A stretch of DNA of 64,000 nt, taken from positions 1-64,000 of the forward strand of contig CAXMSE010000064.1 of the NCBI GenBank assembly GCA_964196195.1, in the 5' to 3' direction. The position numbers were made by a program, and so were the translations under genes. The notes under the pieces are model-generated. The model had not been told where the DNA came from, searched no databases, and worked only from the letters and a program-made list of their open reading frames with translations. Below, piece after piece: positions 42,881 to 53,642 of this stretch; position 1 is the stretch's first letter; each line of letters starts with the position of its first letter. This stretch comes from OFTM10 sp964196195. GTDB lineage: Bacteria; Actinomycetota; Acidimicrobiia; Acidimicrobiales; Aldehydirespiratoraceae.

Positions 42881-44323
42881 TCAGGCCAGAGTTCGGCAGT
42901 CGATACAGCGACGAATCAGATAGGCCATGGTGTCTTCGAATTCATCGCCCAGCAGTTCGCCTATCCGGTCCATCATGGAAGAGGGCGCGATGGGCTTCCC
43001 ACACGACCCACACACGAGCACCGTCCCCTTGTTGATATCGCTTCGCTCGGAGCGCAACAGTGCTGGCTCGACTCTCCCTTCGACGGTGATCGCGCCACGA
43101 TCGATCTCCGGACACGCGATGGTGCACTGGCGGCAGTTTGTGCACGAGGCGGCATCGAAGGAAAGAGTGACCGTCTCCCCCTCGTAGTTGGCGACAATCG
43201 CCTCGGTGGGACAGGTCTGGGCGCATTGGGCGCAGAGGGTGCATGAGTCGGAGTCGATTGACACCACCCCGAGGCTGGAGCCCTCGTGGACAACGACACC
43301 CATCGGGGCCGACAGCGCGTCGAGAGCGAGCATGGTCTCGACATCGCCTGCGTGGGTGAATGCCGACGAGAAATCGTGGGTGCCGAAGGGCCGACCGATC
43401 ACCCCGTCGGATGCATCTGACGGCACCAGCTCGGGATCGAGAGAAGCGGAGGCGAGAGTGGCGCGAGCGAAGTCGAGGGCCTGCAGCCGGTGGTCGTCGA
43501 GTTTGAGCGGGCAACCGGCTTCGGAGCAGGCCACGGCGGTGACCGACCCGGCACCCATGAGCAGGGTGGTTAGCAGCCAAGCGCCAGGCACCATGGCTGT
43601 GCAGGGAACCGAAATGTCGTACCAACCCGGCGTGTGGGGGACCAGCTCGGCCCGACTGCAGACAAAGCGAATCCCTACCGGTACGTCGCTCTGATCGATC
43701 AGGGTCTTGATCTGGGCCGACAACATCTCAGCGGACGCTGACGGGTTGGAGATCGCTTCAGTGGGGCAGCCAGACACACAGCGTCCGCAGGGTTCGCAGG
43801 CGTCCTTGTTGAAATGGATCCGGCCCTGATGCCATCGATACGCATCCTGGGGGCAGACATCCACGCACGCCCGGCACCCGTCGGCCGCGGCGCAGAGCTC
43901 GTGATCCACCATCGGCGCAGCCAGATACACGGGCTGGGGAGGCAGGAAAAGCGCACGGCGCGAAACCCGCTCGCTACGCACCGGCTTGTGCTGCTCGGGT
44001 CGGCTTCCAGCGAAGGCCACCGCCCGGCTCTTCAGGCCGGCCACCGCGACCTCTAGATCACCCTTCGAGATGCCCGCCGGTACCTCGAGGATCTGAACGC
44101 CCAGAGAGTCGACCTCCACCGACCTCAGCGCCTTCTGCACCGCTGCTAGGTCGTAGTGCGACTCGTGGAGCAACAAGACAACCCGCTCGATGTCGGCGGC
44201 TTGTCGGCCGATCCACTCGGCCAGACCCTCCGGGGATTCGCACAAGCCTTGAATCGCGACCGCTTTTGCACCCAGCAGGCGGATATCTGGAGTATCGGCG
44301 CACACGAATGCGGCAGCTCTCAT
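42881..44323 (-). CDS. Multi-cluster 4Fe-4S polyferredoxin, last gene of Mo complex 2 operon
   Basis: A 480-residue cytoplasmic protein. Ferredoxin motifs CRACVDVCPQDA and CEPCGRCVSGCPTEA occupy about residues 146-190, with CTLCAQCAQTCPTEA and CTNCRQCTIACPE about 355-400. A CGSC...CIDC tail ends the protein. A central region with CSEAGCPL resembles MvhD/HdrA-type sequences only loosely. ATG 44323 overlaps the TorD-type stop by 4 bp (ATGA), which I prefer to the upstream TTG at 44335. The general plan matches the polyferredoxin of complex 1, suggesting both complexes use a dedicated cytoplasmic electron carrier. Confidence 0.82.
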   Translation of the reverse strand: MRAAAFVCADTPDIRLLGAKAVAIQGLCESPEGLAEWIGRQAADIERVVLLLHESHYDLAAVQKALRSVEVDSLGVQILEVPAGISKGDLEVAVAGLKSRAVAFAGSRPEQHKPVRSERVSRRALFLPPQPVYLAAPMVDHELCAAADGCRACVDVCPQDAYRWHQGRIHFNKDACEPCGRCVSGCPTEAISNPSASAEMLSAQIKTLIDQSDVPVGIRFVCSRAELVPHTPGWYDISVPCTAMVPGAWLLTTLLMGAGSVTAVACSEAGCPLKLDDHRLQALDFARATLASASLDPELVPSDASDGVIGRPFGTHDFSSAFTHAGDVETMLALDALSAPMGVVVHEGSSLGVVSIDSDSCTLCAQCAQTCPTEAIVANYEGETVTLSFDAASCTNCRQCTIACPEIDRGAITVEGRVEPALLRSERSDINKGTVLVCGSCGKPIAPSSMMDRIGELLGDEFEDTMAYLIRRCIDCRTLA

Positions 44324-44982
44324 TGGCTTATCCAATCACTCACGAGGTGCACATGGTCCTTGTCGTGGATGACGAGCCCGAGAACCGAATCGATGAGATC
44401 TCGATAGAACGGCGGAGGGTTCGCGGCGACAACACGCTGATGGAAAAACGGCACCCACACGGTGAGGTGTTGGCGGAGGAATCGACCCTGCAACTCGAGC
44501 GCCTCGCTCGCCGCGCCGAGATCTTCAGAGGCCCACGCATCGGCCTCCGCACCACAGAGATGGGCCATCACGTCAAGCTCGGTCGAGATGTGATCAGGCG
44601 CTTCTACGATGCCCGCGATCGTTATGTCCATCGCGCTGTACTCGCGCTGCAGCTCGGCCACGTACTCCGCGAGTCCGCCGCCCTTTGCGGGAACCCGATA
44701 GTAGGACTCGATGGGTGGGGCCAGCGCGCCGGACATGCCGGAGGCGAACAGGCGGACATAGTCGACCTCGATGCCGCTCTGCCCGACCTCCATCGGCAAG
44801 TGCCTCACCAATCGTCGCCACGCGGGGCTGAACGCGAAGTTGTCGATATCGCGATCTCCGAGAACTTCGGCCGCGTCGGCGAGGAGGTCGAAATGGGCCT
44901 GCGTAGGCACCGACAGGACCCCTCCGAAGAATCGGTAGAGGCCCTGTCGTGTGCGCGCTATGTCGGTTGAGCCTGTCGTCAT
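44320..44982 (-). CDS. TorD/DmsD-type redox-enzyme maturation chaperone
   Basis: A 220-residue all-helical cytoplasmic protein. The motif region EVDYVRLFASGMSGALAPPIESYYR matches the TorD-family E-Y-x-x-L-F/PYES signature, and a late H-x-x-F-x-x-x-H-like stretch (WVPFFHQRV) follows. These chaperones guide cofactor insertion and Tat export of Mo catalytic subunits. It overlaps both neighbours by 4 bp. It is the only such chaperone in the window, so it may serve both Mo enzymes. Confidence 0.88.
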   Translation of the reverse strand: MTTGSTDIARTRQGLYRFFGGVLSVPTQAHFDLLADAAEVLGDRDIDNFAFSPAWRRLVRHLPMEVGQSGIEVDYVRLFASGMSGALAPPIESYYRVPAKGGGLAEYVAELQREYSAMDITIAGIVEAPDHISTELDVMAHLCGAEADAWASEDLGAASEALELQGRFLRQHLTVWVPFFHQRVVAANPPPFYRDLIDSVLGLVIHDKDHVHLVSDWISQ

Positions 44983-45185
44983 CGATGCCTGTCGGGCAGC
45001 ACCTCATAGAGCACCGCGGCCGCTATCACCGAAATGATGCCCAGAATGAACAACATCGGCGCACCGGTGATCACCGGATTGCTGTTGTCCACCGAGTCGG
45101 TTCCCCACGGTGCTGCGGTGAGAAATCCGATCACCATAAGAGCCAGTCCGCTGGATACCAGACCGATCGTGATGGTCCTACGCAT
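44979..45185 (-). CDS. Small two-helix membrane protein in the Mo complex 2 operon
   Basis: A 68-residue protein with two hydrophobic segments (about residues 5-25 and 43-62) separated by a short polar loop TDSVDNSNPVITG. ATG 45185 gives an 8-bp overlap with the NrfD stop; an earlier start at 45203 would overlap more. It overlaps the chaperone start by 4 bp. No family is recognised; it may be an accessory subunit or assembly factor of the membrane complex. Confidence 0.65.
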   Translation of the reverse strand: MRRTITIGLVSSGLALMVIGFLTAAPWGTDSVDNSNPVITGAPMLFILGIISVIAAAVLYEVLPDRHR

Positions 45186-46500
45186 TGGTCGCCTCCACTC
45201 CATCGTCTTGCAGTATGAGTGCGTCTGTCATTGGAATGATCGGGAACGCCTTCATGAACAGTCCGATCAGGAGGGCCCCGAAAGCGAACAGGCCGGCGAC
45301 CACGGAGAACTCAACCCAGTTGGGGAAATAGGACCCGGGTTCGTAGGGGAGCAGGTTCGCGTGGGTCTGGGAAGGTATGACCGTCAGGTAGCGTTCCGCG
45401 ACAGCCGCCGTCGATATGGCGACGCTGGCCACCACCAGGGTGCCGATTCGCCACTTGGAAGCCGCGGCCTGCGAGATCAACAGGGCAAGACCCAGTGTCA
45501 TCAGACCGATCGACAGCCAGAAGATCCACGCGTAGGTGCCTTTCAACAACGCATCAGCGAGCAGACGCTCATTGCTGGGCGTGGCATAGAGCAGGGTGAA
45601 CAACTCGACGATCATGAAGTAGAGGGCAGCCGAGGCCGCCACCAGCAGGAACCGGCCGAGCCACTTGAACACCTCGGCATCGATCCGATTCCAATCACCC
45701 AGGGCCCGGCGAATTATCGCGCTCAGAATCAGCAGGTTGGCGAGACCCGATGCTGCGGCCAGGACCAGGAAGTCCGGTCCCTGGAGAGAGCCGAACCAGC
45801 CGGGTCGGCCCACCTGCACGCCGAATACCAACCCTTCGGTCGACAGGGCGATCACGATGAGTGGCACGATCCCGACCGACAGCCAGAACATCACCCGCCG
45901 GTGCCGATCGCGCTCCTCGGCCGAATCGGTGTAGCCCGATGCCCAGAGTCGATGGAACCATTGCAGGCGAGATGGGATCTCGGCCAGTTTCGCCGCGTCT
46001 CGGCGACCGCCCAGGAAGAGATAGGCCAGTGCAGTGAGGAATACTCCTCCGGCGACCAGGGTGAACGTACCGAAGAACGCTGACTGGGGCCGGGCGTACA
46101 GCAGCATGTTCTTGATACCACGAATCGGCTGCCCGAGATCGATGATCACAGCAATAAGGCCGACCATGAGCGATGCGACCGTCAACAACTCCGCAATTCG
46201 GGCGATCGGTCGGAGTTCGATGATCCGAAACACTCGGCTGACCGCGGCGATGGCGACACCTGCAAGGCTCACACCGATGAAGTACTCCACCATGACGATG
46301 TAGAGGCCCCAGGTGGCACCGCCCATCGTTCCGGTACTGCGCAAGCTGGTCACAGACATGCCGTTGGCCTGCTCGTACCCGTAGGCAAACAAGCCAAAGC
46401 CGAGCACGGCGAGCGCCACCAGCAAGAACGCCTTCCACCTGATGGTCAGGCGCCCGACGCCCTGGGGGAGGCCAACATCGGGTCTGGTTTCAACAGCCAT
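45178..46500 (-). CDS. NrfD/PsrC-type membrane subunit, complex 2
   Basis: A 440-residue protein with about ten hydrophobic segments. The early GATWGLYIVMVEYFIGVSLAG stretch corresponds to the PWGLWVAGYIYLIGLSAG region of complex 1, so the two are paralogues. A cytoplasmic loop SGYTDSAEERDRHRR mirrors the loop of complex 1. It presumably exchanges electrons with the quinone pool. It starts 1 bp after the FeS subunit stop. Confidence 0.9.
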   Translation of the reverse strand: MAVETRPDVGLPQGVGRLTIRWKAFLLVALAVLGFGLFAYGYEQANGMSVTSLRSTGTMGGATWGLYIVMVEYFIGVSLAGVAIAAVSRVFRIIELRPIARIAELLTVASLMVGLIAVIIDLGQPIRGIKNMLLYARPQSAFFGTFTLVAGGVFLTALAYLFLGGRRDAAKLAEIPSRLQWFHRLWASGYTDSAEERDRHRRVMFWLSVGIVPLIVIALSTEGLVFGVQVGRPGWFGSLQGPDFLVLAAASGLANLLILSAIIRRALGDWNRIDAEVFKWLGRFLLVAASAALYFMIVELFTLLYATPSNERLLADALLKGTYAWIFWLSIGLMTLGLALLISQAAASKWRIGTLVVASVAISTAAVAERYLTVIPSQTHANLLPYEPGSYFPNWVEFSVVAGLFAFGALLIGLFMKAFPIIPMTDALILQDDGVEATNA

Positions 46501-46501
46501 G

Positions 46502-47245
46502 TCACACCGTCGCTTTCGGCCGCTCGATTTCCTTCAGTTCCTTGTTGGGTGGCTTGCCACCGATGTAGTAGACGTTCGGTTTCGTTCCGGCCTCGTCGAG
46601 AAGTTGCCACGGGCTCCGGTCCTTCAAGTAGGCGCTGATCGGCGACTCGGGATCGTCGATGTCGCCGAACACCAGGGCATTGGTGGGACAGGTGTCGGCG
46701 CAGGCAGGCTCCAGCCCCTTTTCCACCCGATGCACACAGAAGGTGCACTTTTCGATCACTCCCTTGGCGTGACCACCGCCGGCGGTGTGGCGTTGTTCCT
46801 CGCCATAGAGCTCGTCGAGATCCGGGTTGCGATAGGGCGGGATCAGACCACCGGTGACCGCTTCCAGGTCGTCGTCCTTCCAGTCGACGACGTCATATTG
46901 GCCCTTCTCCGGCTTCTGCCAGTTGAAGTAGTTGACGCCGTAGGGACAGGCCAGCTCGCAGTATCGGCAACCGATGCAACGATCGGCGTCGGTGAGAACG
47001 AGACCGTCCTCGCGCTTGAACCTCGAGCCCACCGGGCAGACCTTCACGCATGGGGCGTTGTCGCAGTGCTGGCACGGACGAGGCAGGAAGCTCATCTCGG
47101 TCTCGGGGAAGGTTCCCTCCTCGAAGCGGAAGACATACATCCAGTGGTTGCTCTGAACCGTGTTGTTTTCGATCGTGCAGGCCGTCATACAGGCACGACA
47201 TCCCTGGCAGCGGTCGAGATCTACGGCCATCGAGTACTTGGTCAT
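46502..47245 (-). CDS. 4x[4Fe-4S] ferredoxin subunit, complex 2
   Basis: A 247-residue iron-sulfur subunit with CQGCRACMTAC, CQHCDNAPCVKVCPVGS, CIGCRYCELACPYGV and CTFCVHRVEKG...CADTCPTNA. The four-cluster pattern is complete. The region between the third and fourth motifs is longer than in complex 1. Its ATG overlaps the catalytic-subunit stop by 1 bp (TGATG). It would relay electrons between the Mo subunit and NrfD. Confidence 0.92.
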   Translation of the reverse strand: MTKYSMAVDLDRCQGCRACMTACTIENNTVQSNHWMYVFRFEEGTFPETEMSFLPRPCQHCDNAPCVKVCPVGSRFKREDGLVLTDADRCIGCRYCELACPYGVNYFNWQKPEKGQYDVVDWKDDDLEAVTGGLIPPYRNPDLDELYGEEQRHTAGGGHAKGVIEKCTFCVHRVEKGLEPACADTCPTNALVFGDIDDPESPISAYLKDRSPWQLLDEAGTKPNVYYIGGKPPNKELKEIERPKATV

Positions 47246-49854
47246 CAGGCCTCACTCCCCTTGGTGACCTTCACCTTGACGTGGAAGGACTGATCGGCGG
47301 TGTTGGTCATGTAGCCCTCTCCGGTGAAGTAGATCTCGTTCGCCGAAGCGCCCTGACCCTTGTTTTGAGGGTGGGTCCACATCCCGAAGTGGTGCGGCAT
47401 CGCCACCGTGTCCGGCCTTATCGCTTCGCAATACACGGCCTTGGTGACGAGGCTTCTGGTCTCTCCGGTGATCGCATTCTGAGATTCCACTGTGATCTCG
47501 TCGCCATCGTCGATCCCGAGACGCTTGGCCGATTCGGGGTTCATGTCGAGATAAGAACCAGGGGCTAGCTCGGCCAGCATCGGAACGAAACTCGTGCGGG
47601 ACTGCTTGTGTTCGATCTGGTGGTAGCTGATCAGGTAGAACTCGTACTCGCTGGGCGAGGAGTCCATGGTCGGGCTCCGCCAGGTCGGTAGGGCGGTGTA
47701 GTCCTGCCAGTAGATCTCTTCGGCGCCCTTTTCCTTCATCTGGTTCTGGGCATCGAGCAGGCTGTCGCCGTAGAGCCGGTGCAGAGCCCCACCGAACGGC
47801 GTTTCGGCCACGTACCCGTACATCTTCGTGGGACTCACTGGTCCCTTCACGAAGGTGCCGTTGTCGGGATCCTCGAAGAAGGCGATGCCCTCCTCTATGC
47901 CTTGGGATTTCGACCAGCGGTCGAAGATGTCGCGAACCTCCGGCATTTGGTCCAAGGGGAGAGCGAACTCGGTGTCGACAAGCTTGAGTTCCTTGTTGAC
48001 GACCGACAGGTAGCCGTCGTCGCCGAACAGGACGCCGAGCCTCTCACAGAGGTCCATGTAGATGTCGATCTCACCCCGCGACTCGAACAGGGGTTCCATG
48101 GGCGGTATCCGAAGCGTGACAGCATCCACATACTGGTCGGTCGCCGAGATCGGCCCTTCGTACTTTTCGATCGTCGCCGCCGGCAGCACCACGTCGGCGA
48201 AGTAGTCGGCCGTCTCCGAGAGCCAGGGACTAATGACGGCAACGAACTTGAACTTGCCGTAAGAGTCCAGATACTCCTTTTGGGACGGGAAGGAGTTCAA
48301 CGGATTCACCATGTGGAGAATCGCGACCTCGGGGAGTTCCTCCACGCCGTAGCGCTCGGGGTCGAGCATCACCTTGGCCACCATTCCAGGGAAGCCGGTG
48401 TTGATCGGGAAATATTTGCTGCCATTGAGTACAAAGTCGTAGGGCGGGTCATTCACCGTGAACTTCTCGAACTTGGCGTAGTTCTTGTGGATCTTCCAGG
48501 TGAAGTCCGACAGCTGGCCGCCGGCTGCGCCGACAGCTCCCACCAGCATGGGCACCATCGTCATCGCACGCGCGGTCTGGAATCCCATCTCCTGCTGGGC
48601 CATGTGGTAGGCCATGATCCCCACCGGCCGGTACGGAACCTCCACTCCGTCCACCACGATGGTGGATCCGATCTGGGCGTTCTCACCGAACTCCCTCGCC
48701 ACCTTGCTGATCTCAGCGGCGGAGAGACCAGTCAGCTCGGCAGCCCACTCGGGGGTGTTCTCCTCCACGTGCTCCTTGAACACCTGGAAGCCGGGCTTGA
48801 CCATCTCGCCATCGAGCTCGAACTCACCCTCAAGGGCTGGGTTGTCTGTTTCGCCGAAGGGAACCGCCTCACCGGCCTCCTCGTCCCACACCAGGCCGAC
48901 CTCCTCGGCCTCTTCCCCTTCGCCGATGGTGACCTTGGCCACCATGCCATCGGGCTTCACCAGGAAGGGGGCGTTGGTGTAGGTCGACAGGTAAGGCCTA
49001 TCGAGATAGTCGAGAGCGATGAGTTCGTGGCACAGGGCGAGGGCCATCGCCAGGTCGCTGGCCGGACGGATCGGCAGCCAGGTGTCGGCGAACGGGCCCG
49101 CGCTGCGCAGCCTCGGGTCGAGGTGGGTGATCTTCATCCCCCGGTCTCGCGCTTCGACCATGTGGCGAGGCCACGTCAACCAGCAGAACTTGTTGCCACC
49201 GGCATTGGTGATGTTCCATCCCCAGGACAGCATGTAGTTGCAGTAACGGAAGTCCGGATGGAGCACCGCGTGGGTGCCGAGGGTGTACTCCAGTGCCCGA
49301 TAACCGGCATCGGAACAGAACGCTCCGTGGCCGAGCTTCGAGGCACCGGTGGACTTGACGAAGGCGTCGTCGTAGAAGTCCTTCGCCTTGCTCCGGCCCT
49401 TCTGCCACAACACCTTCTTCGGATCGCGCTCACGAACCTCGCTCACCGTGTCGGCGACCATGTCGAGCGCCTCATCCCATGAGGCGCGGCGCCACTCACC
49501 GGTGACACCCTTCTCGTTGGTTCGGACCAGCGGCCACTTCACCCGATTCGGGTCGTAGACGGCCTGAATCTGAGCTTGGCCCTTGGGGCAGAGAGTGCCG
49601 ACGTTGCGGGGATTCGTCGGGTTGCCCTCGAACTTCACCACGCGCCCGTCAATGCGACGGGCGATCATGCCGCAGTCCTGCTTGCCGATCCAGCAGGTGG
49701 TGGCCACAAAATCTTCCACCGGGCCGGCCACTTCGGGGCCTTGGGCCGCGGTGACACCACTGAATGATCCGAACAGGAACTTGTCGGCGACGATTGCCGA
49801 ACCGGCAACCGTCGTGGATCCTCGCACGAACTTGCGGCGATTGACCTTGAGCAT
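47245..49854 (-). CDS. Molybdopterin oxidoreductase catalytic subunit, complex 2, with altered FeS motif
   Basis: An 869-residue DMSO-reductase-superfamily enzyme. A Tat-type NRRKFVRG lies near residue 5, so it is probably exported. The N-terminal cluster motif reads CWIGKQDC (Cys54, Cys61) and LCPKG (Cys89): the usual second Cys is Gly57, leaving three Cys. A Cys in GHGAFCSDAGYR is the probable Mo ligand. The remaining molybdopterin domains (SWGWNITNAGG, HLDPRLRSAGPFAD, C-terminal dinucleotide-binding domain) are complete. ATG 49854 has GGAG upstream and removes a non-Tat N-terminal extension. It heads the six-gene operon. Substrate unknown; thiosulfate, polysulfide or similar acceptors are guesses. 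Confidence 0.87.
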   Translation of the reverse strand: MLKVNRRKFVRGSTTVAGSAIVADKFLFGSFSGVTAAQGPEVAGPVEDFVATTCWIGKQDCGMIARRIDGRVVKFEGNPTNPRNVGTLCPKGQAQIQAVYDPNRVKWPLVRTNEKGVTGEWRRASWDEALDMVADTVSEVRERDPKKVLWQKGRSKAKDFYDDAFVKSTGASKLGHGAFCSDAGYRALEYTLGTHAVLHPDFRYCNYMLSWGWNITNAGGNKFCWLTWPRHMVEARDRGMKITHLDPRLRSAGPFADTWLPIRPASDLAMALALCHELIALDYLDRPYLSTYTNAPFLVKPDGMVAKVTIGEGEEAEEVGLVWDEEAGEAVPFGETDNPALEGEFELDGEMVKPGFQVFKEHVEENTPEWAAELTGLSAAEISKVAREFGENAQIGSTIVVDGVEVPYRPVGIMAYHMAQQEMGFQTARAMTMVPMLVGAVGAAGGQLSDFTWKIHKNYAKFEKFTVNDPPYDFVLNGSKYFPINTGFPGMVAKVMLDPERYGVEELPEVAILHMVNPLNSFPSQKEYLDSYGKFKFVAVISPWLSETADYFADVVLPAATIEKYEGPISATDQYVDAVTLRIPPMEPLFESRGEIDIYMDLCERLGVLFGDDGYLSVVNKELKLVDTEFALPLDQMPEVRDIFDRWSKSQGIEEGIAFFEDPDNGTFVKGPVSPTKMYGYVAETPFGGALHRLYGDSLLDAQNQMKEKGAEEIYWQDYTALPTWRSPTMDSSPSEYEFYLISYHQIEHKQSRTSFVPMLAELAPGSYLDMNPESAKRLGIDDGDEITVESQNAITGETRSLVTKAVYCEAIRPDTVAMPHHFGMWTHPQNKGQGASANEIYFTGEGYMTNTADQSFHVKVKVTKGSEA

Positions 49855-50059
49855 GCCTACTCCTTCTCCGTTGACGCAAGCGTCGCGGTGGAGCGGATCA
49901 ATGTCATGAGCCCACCTCGCTTCCGGCTTCGACGACCGAACGGACACGATCGTCTCTGGTCAATCCGACCACAGATCGACCGATCCCGGTATCGGATGAA
50001 TCCCTGATCTGTGTAGGTGATCAGCCGACTTCAGCGCGAGCCGGCGTAGGGGAATCCAC

Positions 50060-50727
50060 CTACGAGAGAACGCCGAGATCCAGCGCGTATCTCACGAGTT
50101 CGGCGCGGGTGGTGAGGCTGAGCTTCTTCATGAGCCGTGCCTTGTAGGTCTCGATCGTCCTCACGCTGAGAAACATCTGCTCAGCGATCTCGCCATTGCT
50201 GTGACCGAGCGCCACCTGCCTGAAAACCTCTGCCTCACGCTCACTCAAGGATTCGAGCCGCGCCTGCATCTCGGTGATGATCGGCGACTCGGGGTCGGCA
50301 AGCTTCGACGCCTCGTGCTCGTCGGTAAGGGCCAGCGCGTGACGCGGATGCAGATAGACACCACCGTCCTGCACGGTGTGGATCGCCGAGAGCAACTCGT
50401 CGCCCGCCGCCTGCTTCAGCACGTAGCCGGCTCCCCCGCTGGCCAGAACCTGTCGGAGGTAGGCGATGTCGTCCAGCATCGTCAAGATCAGGACCTTGGT
50501 GTCGGGGCAGGTTTCGCCGAGGCGGGCCAGCGCCTCGAGCCCGTTGCAGTGCGGCATGTTGATGTCGAGCAGGAGAACGTCGGGCTGCAGTTCGACGACC
50601 TTTTCAACGCAATCGTGGCCATCGGTGGCTTCACCCACCACCTCGATGTCGGATTCCGACTCGAGTAAAGCCCTGAGCCCCGCCCGCAGGACCGCGTGAT
50701 CGTCGGCGATCACGATTCGGATCGGGC

Positions 50728-50731
<4 letters not shown>
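50060..50731 (-). CDS. NarL/FixJ-type response regulator
   Basis: A 223-residue regulator. The receiver domain has DDH near the N-terminus, the phospho-accepting Asp in DVLLLDINMP, and a conserved Lys in YVLKQAAG. The C-terminal LuxR-type helix-turn-helix reads LSEREAEVFRQVALGHSNGEIAEQMFLSVRTIETY. It overlaps the sensor-kinase stop by 4 bp. It lies upstream of, and in the same orientation as, the Mo complex 2 operon with about 200 bp between, so that operon is the obvious target. Confidence 0.95.
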
Positions 50732-52104
<1,373 letters not shown>

Positions 52105-52295
52105 CCGTCTGATCGGCTGGATGCCGGATTCGAATCGTGTCGCCCCGGCGGACGGATCTGAGAGAGTGCCTGTCGATTCGAGCGCATCCACGTGTAGCTG
52201 CTCTGTTTCTCGACCAGGGCCCAACCCCGAGATCGGTCGTACTCACACTAGGTGAGGTCGGCGCGGAATCGAAGTTGTGCTCCGGATCCGAGTCC

Positions 52296-52730
52296 TTAGG
52301 ACTCGAGGTCCTTGCCATAGTCGACGGTGTACCAGTGCTCGGGCGTCATCTTGTACAAGGAACCGCTTGCCTCCTGTGCCGTCGACTCGATGTAGAGGTC
52401 GCCGAATTCGATGCCGAGGTAGCGATGGGCCATCGCGCGCCGGATCTCCTCGTCGCATTCCACGACCTCGGTGACCGGCCCTTCGACCATCACGTACTTG
52501 TACGGCGGAGCCTCTTCCTGCGCGCAGAGACTGAACCGTTCGGTGGCCTCGATGGCTCGACCCTTGACCGATGCCGAATTGGTGATGATGCCCACCTCGC
52601 CGCCTGGGCTGTAGCTGTACCAGATGGGCAAGGCCAGCGACCTCGCCGTCGCAAGGCTGACGCTCATCACCCCGACATGCACGCCGGCTAGAAACTCCTC
52701 GCGTTCGGCTCGACTCATCTTGTGCGACAT
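52296..52730 (-). CDS. Pyridoxamine-5'-phosphate-oxidase-like split-barrel protein (FMN or F420)
   Basis: A 144-residue split-barrel protein. LALPIWYSYSPGGEVGIITN matches the opening strands of PPOX/F420-dependent enzymes, followed by TERFSLCAQEEAPPYKYVMVEG. Many actinobacterial members bind F420 or FMN and reduce biliverdin-type or xenobiotic substrates. ATG 52730 has GGGAG upstream; the open frame continues further but without homology. It is divergent from the methyltransferase gene with about 115 bp between starts. Confidence 0.82.
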   Translation of the reverse strand: MSHKMSRAEREEFLAGVHVGVMSVSLATARSLALPIWYSYSPGGEVGIITNSASVKGRAIEATERFSLCAQEEAPPYKYVMVEGPVTEVVECDEEIRRAMAHRYLGIEFGDLYIESTAQEASGSLYKMTPEHWYTVDYGKDLES

Positions 52731-52845
52731 CGTGGATCTCCCTTCGAGGCGGGTGTCGTTCACTGCCCGGTCCGACCTTATCAGTGGCTCTTTTCGGGCC
52801 GATCCGGGCTCGGAAACTCCTACGATTGTGAGCCGAGGAGGCCAC

Positions 52846-53448
52846 ATGGTCGAACAGAGTCGATGGGTCGAGATGACCGAAGCGAACCCGGATCATTCCG
52901 ACTGGTACATAGAACGCTTTCGCAAGATGGAAGCGGAGGGAGATGATCTCGCCGGGGAGGCCCGATTCGTCGACGCCATGGTCTCGCGGGGCAGCCGGAT
53001 TCTCGACGCGGGTTGTGGGCCGGGCCGTGTCGGTTCGATCCTTTCCGGCCTTGGCCACGAAGTGGTGGGGGTCGACGTCGACCCAATCCTGATCGCCGCC
53101 GCAGAGCAGAATCGCCCTGGTCCGCGATGGATCGTCGGCGATCTGGCCGAGCTCGATCTGACACCTGAAGGCATCAGCGAGAACTTCGACGCCATCGTGT
53201 GCGCCGGCAACGTGATGCCGTTCCTGGCTGAGAGCACGCGCCAGGCCGTGCTCGCCCGGCTTCGCGATCATCTCGCCGAGTCGGGCCGCCTCGTCATCGG
53301 TTTCGGTGCCGGGAGGGGCTACGAACTCGAGGAGTTCTTCGCCGACGCGAAGACGGTCGGACTGATCTTGGACTCCAAGCTTGCGACGTGGGACATGCGG
53401 CCATTCACCGACGAATCCGACTTCGTGGTCGCTACCTACTCTCAGTGA
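52846..53448 (+). CDS. SAM-dependent class I methyltransferase
   Basis: A 200-residue protein with the SAM-binding motif I ILDAGCGPGRVGSIL, the acidic end of strand 2 VVGVDVDPIL and motif IV FDAIVCAGNVMPFL. ATG 52846 is preceded by GAGGAG. Substrate unknown. The 194 bp after it, up to the cyclase 3' end, holds no gene; an inverted repeat TTAAC (53475-53479) / GTTAA (53485-53489) lies there. Confidence 0.9.
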   Translation: MVEQSRWVEMTEANPDHSDWYIERFRKMEAEGDDLAGEARFVDAMVSRGSRILDAGCGPGRVGSILSGLGHEVVGVDVDPILIAAAEQNRPGPRWIVGDLAELDLTPEGISENFDAIVCAGNVMPFLAESTRQAVLARLRDHLAESGRLVIGFGAGRGYELEEFFADAKTVGLILDSKLATWDMRPFTDESDFVVATYSQ

Positions 53449-53642
53449 GAAAAAGGGACCTTGGGCCCTACTACTTAACCTGCCGTTAACTAATCGTGAG
53501 GACAGGCTCCGAGCATGAGAAGCGTTCGGAATCCCCACCCGAGAATCCCTCGGATCCAGTCCCGCCACAAACCTTCACACGCAAGTGGCCGACCTGGTCC
53601 TGCGCGTCTTCAGAAGCGCAGCGATCAGGTCGACTGGGATCC

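Noticed and set aside
47779..49482. A 567-codon plus-strand frame opposite the Mo complex 2 catalytic gene
   Set aside because: Same reasoning: composition is biased to Leu/Val/Gly/His/Arg with no recognisable domain, while the other strand is clearly coding.
49980..49995. Short inverted repeat CCGAT-N6-ATCGG upstream of Mo complex 2
   Set aside because: Five-base arms are expected by chance in this composition and I see no second copy, so I did not list it as an operator.
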